From the NCBI GenBank assembly GCA_946405625.1, contig CAMJHQ010000003.1, positions 84,273 to 148,272 on the forward strand: a stretch of DNA of 64,000 nt, given 5' to 3'. The notes below the pieces were generated by a model. It saw only the letters and a list, made by a program, of their open reading frames with translations, was not told the DNA's origin and did not search any database. The stretch's first letter is position 1; every line of letters starts with the position of its first letter. Shown piece after piece: positions 1 to 8,502 of this stretch. The DNA is from an uncultured Lachnospiraceae bacterium (GTDB lineage: Bacteria > Bacillota > Clostridia > Lachnospirales > Lachnospiraceae). Made by a program: the position numbers and the translations under genes.

Positions 1-292
1 TCACAGCCTTAACTCCGTAAGCCTTTGCAGCATAAGCAACACCCTGTGCATGATTTCCCGCAGATGCTGTAATAAGTCCCTTCTCTCTTTCTTCATCAGA
101 AAGCGTACTTATCTTATAATATGCACCCCTTATCTTATATGCACCTGTAACCTGCATATTTTCAGGTTTCAGATAAACTCTGTTACCTGTAAGATTACTG
201 AAATATTCTGATTCAATGAGGCCTGTATTACGAGCAACCTTTGAAACAACCTCGTATGCCTCTTCGCATTTCTCTCTGGTTATTGTATCCAT
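1..292 (-). CDS. ilvA: Threonine ammonia-lyase/dehydratase, N-terminal part (runs off the left edge)
   Basis: Minus-strand translation MDTITREKCEEAYEVVSKVARNTGLIESEYFSNLTGNRVYLKPENMQVTGAYKIRGAYYKI...ASAGNHAQGVAYAAK: PLP-binding KIRGA and SAGNHAQG motifs. Confidence 0.85.
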   Translation of the reverse strand, partial: MDTITREKCEEAYEVVSKVARNTGLIESEYFSNLTGNRVYLKPENMQVTGAYKIRGAYYKISTLSDEEREKGLITASAGNHAQGVAYAAKAYGVKAV

Positions 293-389
293 ACTAATAC
301 CTCGTCATCATTTACCAAAGGGACTTCCCTTCGGTAAGTAGTATTAAAATAATTAAATCTAACATCCGGCATTTTAAAGCCATGAAATA

Positions 390-1364
390 TTACTCTTCAA
401 AATTGCCTGCGACTCCGCTATCCATAATGATATCCGTATCCTTCTTGACATCAAAGTCAGCAAACAAAGCATTAATATATTCTTCCGGATCAAACTTCTG
501 AAGATCGGTGATCTTCTCTCCAACACCGATATATTTGATCGGACATTTAAGCTCATTCATAATGGCTATTGCAATACCACCCTTGGCAGTACCGTCAAGC
601 TTAGTAAGAATGATTCCGTTAATCTCAGTTACTGTCGAGAACTGTCTGGCCTGTTCCAGAGCATTCTGGCCTGTTGATCCGTCAAGAACGATCATTGTTT
701 CAACATAAGCTTCCGGATATTCTCGTTCTATAACTCTTCTCATTTTTGCAAGCTCATCCATGAGATTCTTCTTGTTATGAAGACGGCCGGCTGTATCTAT
801 AAGAAGAAGATCCGTCTTACGTGCCTTTGCTGCTTTAACTGCATCAAATACAACAGCTGAAGGATCAGCTCCTTCATTATGTGCAATAATATCCACTCCG
901 GCTCTTTCAGCCCATGTACGAAGCTGTTCGATAGCTCCCGCTCTGAAGGTATCTGCAGCGGCAACCATTGTACGTCTTCCGTCGCCCTTATATAGAGCAG
1001 CAAGCTTTCCTACGGAAGTTGTCTTTCCGACACCATTTACGCCTATGATAAATACAACACTATGTGCATCCTCATAACAGTAAGCTGCATCATTCATAAC
1101 TATCTGGTCACGAAGAATATTCTTAACGAGTTCCTTACATTCCTCGGCATCTGTAATTCCGAGTTCTTCTACCTTTTCTCTTAATTCATCGATAACCTTT
1201 TCCGTTGTTTCAAAACCCATATCTGACTCGATGAGTGTTTCTTCAAGATTGTCATAGAAATCATCATCGATTTTCTTTGTCTGCTTAAAAACATTGGATA
1301 TATTCTGGCTGGTCTTCTTTAGACCTTCTTTTAATCTTTGAAAAAATCCCATTTTTTCCTCCAC
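390..1364 (-). CDS. ftsY: Signal recognition particle receptor FtsY
   Basis: GVNGVGKTTSVGKLA, DTFRAGAIEQL, DTAGRLHNKKNLM, LTKLDGTAKGG SRP-GTPase motifs. Confidence 0.97.
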   Translation of the reverse strand: MEEKMGFFQRLKEGLKKTSQNISNVFKQTKKIDDDFYDNLEETLIESDMGFETTEKVIDELREKVEELGITDAEECKELVKNILRDQIVMNDAAYCYEDAHSVVFIIGVNGVGKTTSVGKLAALYKGDGRRTMVAAADTFRAGAIEQLRTWAERAGVDIIAHNEGADPSAVVFDAVKAAKARKTDLLLIDTAGRLHNKKNLMDELAKMRRVIEREYPEAYVETMIVLDGSTGQNALEQARQFSTVTEINGIILTKLDGTAKGGIAIAIMNELKCPIKYIGVGEKITDLQKFDPEEYINALFADFDVKKDTDIIMDSGVAGNFEE

Positions 1365-1383
1365 GTAATTCAGTTTATTTCAG

Positions 1384-1461
1384 CAGGAGACACAATCGGT
1401 AATGCCCCTGAGATGACACAACTGGAATGGTCACTCAGGGGCATTCCGATTGTGTCTCCTG
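1384..1461. repeat. Long inverted repeat between smc and ftsY (about 28-bp arms with a single 1-nt bulge, 21-nt loop)
   Basis: CAGGAGACACAATCGGTAATGCCCCTGAG (1384-1412) is the reverse complement of CTCAGGGGCATTCCGATTGTGTCTCCTG (1434-1461) apart from one extra T; CCTGAGATGACA is also directly repeated. Confidence 0.9.
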
Positions 1462-1489
1462 AGATGACAATAATATTTAGTCTGCAAAT

Positions 1490-1547
1490 ATATTGACCAT
1501 TCATATATTATAGCCGGCCAGATAATATTGACCATCCAAATATATTA
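1490..1547. repeat. Imperfect direct repeat straddling the smc stop codon
   Basis: ATATTGACCATTCATATATTA (1490-1510) and ATATTGACCATCCAAATATATTA (1525-1547); the second copy includes the smc TAA. Confidence 0.75.
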
Positions 1548-4500
1548 ATCGTCCAGGTCGTCTTCGATAAGATTAACAGAAACGAGTGTCGAAACACCTT
1601 TCTCCTGCATTGTAATACCGTACAAACGATTTGCTGCCTCCATAGTACCCTTTCTGTGTGTGATAACTATGAACTGTGTTGACTTGGTAAGTCTGTCAAG
1701 ATAATGTGCGAAATGTCCTACGTTTGCATCATCCAAGGCAGCCTCGATCTCATCAAGGATACAGAATGGTGACGGCTTAAGACTCTGGATTGCAAAAAGA
1801 AGAGAAATCGCAGTAAGACTCTTCTCACCACCCGAAAGCTGCATCATATTCTGAAGTTTCTTTCCCGGCGGCTGAGCATTTATTATTACACCTGTTTCAA
1901 GAAGATTTTCCTCATCAACAAGTGTAAGTGATGCTTTACCACCTCCGAAAAGCTCTTTGAATACCTTGGCAAACATTTCCTGAATATCCTTAAACTTCTC
2001 GGCGAATGTCTCCTTCATCGCCTTATCAAGATCGGCGATTATGCTCTTAAGATTCGCCTCTGCCTGAAGAATATCATCTCTTTGACCCTTCAGGAAGAAA
2101 TATCTCTCGGATACATCCTTATATTCTTCAATTGCATTTACATTTACATCACCCAGTGCTTTGATCTTCTGCTTTACACTGTTTATGTCTTTCTTAAGAG
2201 ATGCAGCAGTTCCGCATTCTTCATCTCTGAGTTCCGCAGCAGCACTGTAAGTCATCTGATATTCTTCCCACATATAATTTGTGAGATTATCCTTATCCGA
2301 TTCAAGCTTTTCGAGAGTCATCTTGAGTGAATACTCAGACTTCTCGAGACCGCCGATCTGCTGTGTAAGTCCGTCTCTCTTCTCAAAGAACTGCTTATGA
2401 TTCTTATTAATATCTTCTCTTTGAGTAGTAAGCTCTGCAAGCTTGTCAGCTATCTTTGCCATTTCCGTGGCATTATCAGCCTTCTGTTTCTTCAGTTCTT
2501 CATATTCTTCCTGAAGTGCTTCAACATTATCGGACTGATCAAGAAGTCTTTCACGACAGTTTTCAATCTCATCCTCAACTCTGTCTTTATCAAGTCCAAG
2601 TCTGATAAGGTCACTCTCGATATATCCTTCGCTCTGCTTTACTGTACTTGCTTCAAGAGTTGCAGCCTGAACATCGTTTTCTCTTGCTGTTCTCTCTTCT
2701 TTCTTCTCAGTAAGCTCCTTCTCAAGCTTTTCTATAAGAACATTTCTGTCATTTATAGCATTTTCAGCCTGCTTACCCGAATCAAAAAGCTCTGCCTTAT
2801 TATCTTCAATCTGTTTAACCTGTGTCTGAAGCTCCTGATTTTCCATATTGATCGATGCAAAATCAGCTTCAATCGCACTGAGTTTCTCTTCAATACCTGA
2901 AAGGCGGATATTCACAGAGTTCTGATCTATAGAAAGTCTCTGAATCTGCTTCTGGAAATTATCACGCTGCTCCTTCAGAGAGTCTCTCTTCATCTTAAGA
3001 TTCGTTTCTTCTTCTCTGGCTTTTCTGAGGAGATTATTAGTCTCACCTATCTCCTTTGTAATCTCATCAAGCTCTCTCTTACGACCGAGAAGATTACTGG
3101 AATTTCTGAAAGCTCCACCGGTCATAGCTCCGCCGGGATTAATAAGTTCTCCGGTAGGGGTGACAAGCCTGAGCGTCTGTCTGTATTTCTTCGCTATAGC
3201 AATTGCATTATCAATATTATCAACTACAATACTTCTTCCGAGAAGACTTTCTATAATACCGCTGTACTTAGGATCTGTTTTAACAAGCTTAGAAGCAACT
3301 CCGATTACTCCCTTCTCCTTCAGTGCATCCGGATCAACGCTTCCTCTGCTCTGTACGGTTGTTATAGGGAGAAATGTAGCCCTTCCTAGTTTGTTGGTTC
3401 TGAGATATGCGATCATATCCTTCGCCGTACCTTCATCCTCGGTAACGATATTCTGAATACTTCCGCCAAGAGAAGTCTCTATGGCAGTCTCATATTCCTC
3501 ATCAACCTTGATAATATCTGCAACAACTCCGACGATTCCCTTATACTGAGCCTTTTTCTCCATAACCTTACGGATACTTACGCCGTAGCCTTCATATCGC
3601 TCTGTCAGATTTCTGAGACTTTCATGTCTTGACTGAAGACTTATTACCTGCTGTGTATATTTTGAAATCTCATTCTTAACATCATTGCTTCTATCAGTCG
3701 ACGCCCTGAGATCAGCCTCAGCCTTTTCAAGTTCTCTGGTATATCTGGTAATACCTTCTTCGATTGATTCTTTCTCTGATGTAAGTGTCTTCTTCTCAGC
3801 AGAAGCCTTCTCTTCTTCACTCTTATCAGCAAGATACTTGCTTCTGAGCTCAGTACGTCTGAGTTCGATATTCTCAAGCATCGTATCATATCTTGCAATC
3901 TTTTCTTTAAGACTTCCGCCTTCGTTCATGAAGTCAATAATATCAGCTTTTGCCGAATTTATTGACTGTTCGATAGCCTCTTCTTCCATAAGAGCCTTAT
4001 CACGGGCGAATTCAGCCTTTTTCAGAATATCTGATTTTTCTCTTAAAACATCCTGAATTCCATCTTTCTTTTTTGTTGTTTCTTCTATTTCTTTCTCAAG
4101 TCGGATTATTTCTGCCTTATATCTTTCTATCTGAGAATGAATCTCTGTACCGCTTTTCTCTTCAGATTCGATTTTGGTCTGAATAACCTCCATCTGTCCG
4201 TCAGCTTCCTTATCGGCGACCTTCTTATCATTAAGAAGGTTACGATACTCATCGATTTCCTCCTCTAACTGAGAAAGTTCCTCTTCAAGCTTGTTATATT
4301 CCTGTTTTGTATACTCAAACTCTTTATATACTCTTTCAATATCAGCCTGTGTGATTTCAAGCTTCTCATTATTCTCTTTAAGCTTCTCATCAAGCTTATC
4401 AATCTCAAAAAGGAAGGAATTGATCTCAAGTTTCTTAAGCTCTTCTTTGAAACTCAGATATTCCTTAGCTTTTTCGGACTGGATACGGAGCGGTTCAACT

Positions 4501-5102
4501 CTTTCCTCAAGTCCGGAAAGTATATCATTTACTCGATTAAGATTTACATGCTCCGCCTCGAGATTCTTCTCTGTTATTTCTTTATTCTTCTTATACTTAA
4601 CAATACCTGCAGCTTCGTCAAAAAGTGCACGTCTGTCTTCAGGCTTATCAGAAAGAATTCTTTCGATCTGGCCCTGTCCAATGATGGAATAACCTTCCTT
4701 ACCGATACCAGTATCAAAGAAGAGTCTTGTTATATCCTTCAATCGGCTTGGATTTCCATTGATGAGATATTCACTTTCACCGGATCTGTATACTCTTCTT
4801 GCAACTGTAACTTCACTGTAATCTATAGGAAGGCTCTTGTCGGAGTTATCGAGTGTTATAGCAACATAAGCTGCACCCTGAGGCTTCCTCTGCTCGGTAC
4901 CGGAGAAAATAACATCCTCCATATTAGCACCTCTCAGCTTCTTCGCACTCTGCTCACCGAGAACCCATCTTACTGCATCTGCAACATTACTCTTACCTGA
5001 ACCATTTGGTCCGACGATACCTGTAATACCCTGTTCAAACTTAAAATCTATTTTATTAGCAAAAGATTTAAAACCGTTAACTTCTATATTCTTTAAATAC
5101 AT
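1545..5102 (-). CDS. smc: Chromosome segregation protein SMC
   Basis: N-terminal GPNGSGKSNVADAVRWVLGEQSAK, hinge GGAMTGG, C-terminal LSGGEKSLTAISLLFAI...DEIEAALDDANV. Confidence 0.98.
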   Translation of the reverse strand: MYLKNIEVNGFKSFANKIDFKFEQGITGIVGPNGSGKSNVADAVRWVLGEQSAKKLRGANMEDVIFSGTEQRKPQGAAYVAITLDNSDKSLPIDYSEVTVARRVYRSGESEYLINGNPSRLKDITRLFFDTGIGKEGYSIIGQGQIERILSDKPEDRRALFDEAAGIVKYKKNKEITEKNLEAEHVNLNRVNDILSGLEERVEPLRIQSEKAKEYLSFKEELKKLEINSFLFEIDKLDEKLKENNEKLEITQADIERVYKEFEYTKQEYNKLEEELSQLEEEIDEYRNLLNDKKVADKEADGQMEVIQTKIESEEKSGTEIHSQIERYKAEIIRLEKEIEETTKKKDGIQDVLREKSDILKKAEFARDKALMEEEAIEQSINSAKADIIDFMNEGGSLKEKIARYDTMLENIELRRTELRSKYLADKSEEEKASAEKKTLTSEKESIEEGITRYTRELEKAEADLRASTDRSNDVKNEISKYTQQVISLQSRHESLRNLTERYEGYGVSIRKVMEKKAQYKGIVGVVADIIKVDEEYETAIETSLGGSIQNIVTEDEGTAKDMIAYLRTNKLGRATFLPITTVQSRGSVDPDALKEKGVIGVASKLVKTDPKYSGIIESLLGRSIVVDNIDNAIAIAKKYRQTLRLVTPTGELINPGGAMTGGAFRNSSNLLGRKRELDEITKEIGETNNLLRKAREEETNLKMKRDSLKEQRDNFQKQIQRLSIDQNSVNIRLSGIEEKLSAIEADFASINMENQELQTQVKQIEDNKAELFDSGKQAENAINDRNVLIEKLEKELTEKKEERTARENDVQAATLEASTVKQSEGYIESDLIRLGLDKDRVEDEIENCRERLLDQSDNVEALQEEYEELKKQKADNATEMAKIADKLAELTTQREDINKNHKQFFEKRDGLTQQIGGLEKSEYSLKMTLEKLESDKDNLTNYMWEEYQMTYSAAAELRDEECGTAASLKKDINSVKQKIKALGDVNVNAIEEYKDVSERYFFLKGQRDDILQAEANLKSIIADLDKAMKETFAEKFKDIQEMFAKVFKELFGGGKASLTLVDEENLLETGVIINAQPPGKKLQNMMQLSGGEKSLTAISLLFAIQSLKPSPFCILDEIEAALDDANVGHFAHYLDRLTKSTQFIVITHRKGTMEAANRLYGITMQEKGVSTLVSVNLIEDDLDD

Positions 5103-5104
5103 CT

Positions 5105-5806
5105 CTAAGATACTCCCAGTGTTACCAAGGTTTTATGAGCAGCAATCTGCTCAGCAAGCTTTTTCGAACCTGCATCACCGTGTTCATATTCCTTATCATC
5201 TATAAAGCAGGCTGCAAAATATGTCTTATTATGTGCCGGTCCTGTTTCCTTGATGATCTTATAGGTTACTCTGTGTCCGAGTGCCTGTGCATATTCCTGA
5301 AGTGATGTCTTAGCATCAAAAAATGCCGATTCTTTAACAATATCAGAATCAGATAAAAGATGTTTCTTAACATATCTTGTTGCGGCATTCATACCTCCGT
5401 CAAGATATATCGCACCGAGTATAGATTCGAAAATGTCACAAAGTATTGAGCTTCTATTACGACCTCCGGAATTGTTTTCACCCTGACCAAGGAAAATGTA
5501 CTCCCCAAGTCCAAGAAGCTTGACTATCTGAGATAATGTATATTCACAAACAAGACTCGCTCTAAGTTTTGTAAGCTCGCCCTCCGATTTCTCAGGATAC
5601 TTCTTAAAAAGTTCCTTACTTACAACAAATTCAAGAATGGCATCTCCGAGAAACTCGAGTCTTTCATAAGATACTCTTTCAATCTGACATTCATGTATAT
5701 ATGACCTATGAGTCATCGCAACTTCAAGAAGGCCTCTGTCTTTGAATTTGTATCCGACTATACTTTCTATTTCAGCAAAATTATCCGACATTGTCTGTTT
5801 CCTCAA
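5105..5806 (-). CDS. rnc: Ribonuclease III (likely start at MSDNFAEI, about 5791)
   Basis: YERLEFLGDAILEFVVS signature; C-terminal dsRBD. Confidence 0.97.
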   Translation of the reverse strand: MRKQTMSDNFAEIESIVGYKFKDRGLLEVAMTHRSYIHECQIERVSYERLEFLGDAILEFVVSKELFKKYPEKSEGELTKLRASLVCEYTLSQIVKLLGLGEYIFLGQGENNSGGRNRSSILCDIFESILGAIYLDGGMNAATRYVKKHLLSDSDIVKESAFFDAKTSLQEYAQALGHRVTYKIIKETGPAHNKTYFAACFIDDKEYEHGDAGSKKLAEQIAAHKTLVTLGVS

Positions 5807-6800
5807 AACCTCTCACTATTTTACCGCTTACATCATTTTCTATAAATGTTCTGCACTGTTCTATTGCAGAAATCACTTCATCCTCTTTCGAATTACCATG
5901 TATCTTTACAACAAGTCCGTTTAACCCCAGCAGCGGAGCTCCGCCCTTGTTGGATGCACTGAACTTATTCTTCATATCAACAAGAGAACTCTTGATCAAA
6001 AGACCGCCTATCTTACCTTTAGCAGATGATTTGATCGCACCCTTCATCTCGCCGAGTATCATTTTGGCCAGACCTTCATAGAGCTTTATAATTACATTTC
6101 CGACGAAGGCTTCAGTAAGTATAACATCCACCTTTCCATAAGGAATATCCCTGGATTCTATACTGCCGACAAAGTTGATATCTTTGCATTCCTTAAGTAG
6201 AGGGATTGTATCCTTAACAAGCTGATTACCTTTTTCAGATTCAACTCCGATATTCACTATACCCACAGTGGGATTTTTACGTCCCAGAACACTTTCCATA
6301 TATATCGAACCCATTTTTGCAAATTGAACAAGCACATCGGGCTTGGCATCTACATTTGCGCCGCAGTCGATAAGAAGCGAGGGTTCGCCCGTGGTGGGAA
6401 TAAGCGGGGCAAGCGGTGCTCTCTTAACGCATTTCGGTTTGCCGACTACAAAGAGTCCTCCTGCAAGTATCGCACCTGAACTTCCGGATGATATTACAGC
6501 ATCTGCCTTACCTTCTTTAACCAGATTCATTGCAACTACCAGAGAAGAATCCTTCTTCTTTTTAACAGCCTCAACAGGCTTTTCATCAAGAGTTATCTCT
6601 TCGGTTGCATCAACAACCTCAATCCTGTCTTTATCATACTCCTCATTGGCGAGAAGCTTATTAAGCAGCTTTGCATGACCTGTTAGAAACACCTTAACTT
6701 TCGGATTCTTTTTAATCCCGATAACAGCACCCTTAACCATTACTGATGCACCATTATCTCCACCAAAAGTATCTATAGCAATTCTGATGATATCACCCAT
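5781..6800 (-). CDS. plsX: Phosphate acyltransferase PlsX
   Basis: IRIAIDTFGGDNGASVMVKGA...SSGSSGAILAGG...VGIVNIG. Confidence 0.96.
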   Translation of the reverse strand: MGDIIRIAIDTFGGDNGASVMVKGAVIGIKKNPKVKVFLTGHAKLLNKLLANEEYDKDRIEVVDATEEITLDEKPVEAVKKKKDSSLVVAMNLVKEGKADAVISSGSSGAILAGGLFVVGKPKCVKRAPLAPLIPTTGEPSLLIDCGANVDAKPDVLVQFAKMGSIYMESVLGRKNPTVGIVNIGVESEKGNQLVKDTIPLLKECKDINFVGSIESRDIPYGKVDVILTEAFVGNVIIKLYEGLAKMILGEMKGAIKSSAKGKIGGLLIKSSLVDMKNKFSASNKGGAPLLGLNGLVVKIHGNSKEDEVISAIEQCRTFIENDVSGKIVRGFEETDNVG

Positions 6801-6891
6801 AATAACATCCCTTTCAGAATAAATAATTATTCCAAAAACTCAACTGTATTATTTTATCGTATCCTATCTATTAATGCAACAAAAGAAAAAA

Positions 6892-6909
6892 GCTCCGCCT
6901 AAGCGGAGC
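6892..6909 (-). terminator. Intrinsic terminator after rpmF
   Basis: Minus strand GCTCCGCTTAGGCGGAGC followed by TTTTTTCTTTT. Confidence 0.85.
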
Positions 6910-6921
6910 ATTCTATCTTGA

Positions 6922-7104
6922 TTAATCTACAGCTACGATTTCTTTCTGATTGTATGAACCACAGTTCTTGCAAACTCTGTGTGGCATCATGAGCTCACCG
7001 CACTTGCTGCACTTAACAAGTGTAGGGGCTGTCATCTTAAAGTTAGCTGCTCTTCTCTTATTTCTTCTTGCTTTAGAGATTTTTCCCTTTGGACAGATTG
7101 ACAT
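6922..7104 (-). CDS. rpmF: 50S ribosomal protein L32 (start MSICPKGKIS)
   Basis: PKGKISKARRNKRRAANFK and CxxC...CxxC zinc ribbon. Confidence 0.95.
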   Translation of the reverse strand: MSICPKGKISKARRNKRRAANFKMTAPTLVKCSKCGELMMPHRVCKNCGSYNQKEIVAVD

Positions 7105-7190
7105 GCGAATAACACCTCCTTCGAAAACCAACTTTTGCTATTATATTAAAGCATAATATAAATGTCAACTACTTTTTGAATATTTTTTAT

Positions 7191-7281
7191 TACTATTCAC
7201 AGTTATATATATTCATAGGCAGAATGCTTAATTATAAGCAAAACTGTCCATGAATGTATATGAAGTTGTCTGAGAATAGTA
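7191..7281. repeat. About 90-nt nested imperfect palindrome between ackA and rpmF
   Basis: TACTATTCACAG...ATATATATTCATAGGCAG pairs with CTGTCCATGAATGTATAT...CTGAGAATAGTA; inner TGCTTAATTATAAGCA hairpin. Confidence 0.8.
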
Positions 7282-7302
7282 ACCAATACCCTGAATCTTT
7301 AA

Positions 7303-8502
7303 TTATTTAACAAGATGAGCTGTATCACGAGCAATAGCAAGTTCCTCATTTGTAGGAATTACATAAGCCTTAACCTTAGAATCAGCTGTGCTGATCATAG
7401 CTTCCTTGCCATGTGTAGCATTATTTACTTCCTCATCAAGAGTAATTCCGAGATATCCGAAATTCTTAAGAACAGTAGCTCTAACCTTGGCATCATTCTC
7501 ACCGATACCGGCTGTAAATGCAATAAGATCAACTCCGTTCATTGCAGCAACATATCCACCGATGAGCTTTATTGCGCTGTAGCAGAATGAATCGAAGGCA
7601 AGCTTAGCTCTTGGATTTCCTTCGGCAATTCCTGCATCAATATCTCTGAAGTCGCTTGAAATACCTGAAAGGCCCTGTACACCGGACTTCTTGTTAAGAA
7701 GATTGAGCAGTCCGTTAACATCCATATTCTCCTTCTCAGCTATATACTGAAGGATTGCAGGATCTACGCTTCCGCTTCTTGTACCCATAATAAGACCGTC
7801 AAGTGGTGTGAATCCCATAGATGTATCAACTGACTTACCGCCATCAACAGCTGTAATACTTGCACCTCCGCCAAGGTGGCAAACAATAACCTTGCTCTCT
7901 TCAACAGGCTTTCCAAGGATTTCAATAGCTCTCTTTGAAACAAAGCTGTGACTTGTACCGTGGAAACCGTATCTTCTGATCTTGTACTTCTCATAATATG
8001 AGAAAGGAATACCGTAAATGTATGCTTTCTCAGGCATTGTCTGATGGAATGCTGTATCAAAAACCGCACACTGAGGTACACCCGGCATAAGCTTTGAACA
8101 CGCCTCAATACCAAGAAGGTTTGCAGGATTGTGAAGCGGAGCAAGGTCTGAGCATGCCTTGATCTTCTCAATTACATCATCATCGATAACAACCGATGAA
8201 TTAAAATACTCTCCACCATGTACAACTCTGTGTCCTACTGCATCTATTTCATCAAGACTCTTAACTGCACCGTCAACCGGATCAAGCAGAACATCGATAA
8301 CTGCCTGGAATGCAACGCTGTGATCAGGCATATCTATCTTCTTCTCCTTCTTCTCTCCGGTAGCCATAACAGTATATGCGATATCCGCATCTGCTATACC
8401 TATTCTTTCGCAAAGACCTTTTGCGAAAACTTCCTCAGTCTCAGAATCAATAAGCTGATACTTGAGGGTAGTTGAACCACAGTTAATAACTAAAATCTTC
8501 AT
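7303..8502 (-). CDS. ackA: Acetate kinase
   Basis: MKILVINCGSTTLKYQLID, HRVVHGGE, FHGTSH, CHLGGGAS, FTAGIGEN. Confidence 0.98.
   Translation of the reverse strand: MKILVINCGSTTLKYQLIDSETEEVFAKGLCERIGIADADIAYTVMATGEKKEKKIDMPDHSVAFQAVIDVLLDPVDGAVKSLDEIDAVGHRVVHGGEYFNSSVVIDDDVIEKIKACSDLAPLHNPANLLGIEACSKLMPGVPQCAVFDTAFHQTMPEKAYIYGIPFSYYEKYKIRRYGFHGTSHSFVSKRAIEILGKPVEESKVIVCHLGGGASITAVDGGKSVDTSMGFTPLDGLIMGTRSGSVDPAILQYIAEKENMDVNGLLNLLNKKSGVQGLSGISSDFRDIDAGIAEGNPRAKLAFDSFCYSAIKLIGGYVAAMNGVDLIAFTAGIGENDAKVRATVLKNFGYLGITLDEEVNNATHGKEAMISTADSKVKAYVIPTNEELAIARDTAHLVK

Noticed and set aside
4548-5000. 150-aa plus-strand ORF opposite the SMC N-terminus
   Set aside because: Antisense to the highly conserved Walker A region of SMC; no coding signature of its own.
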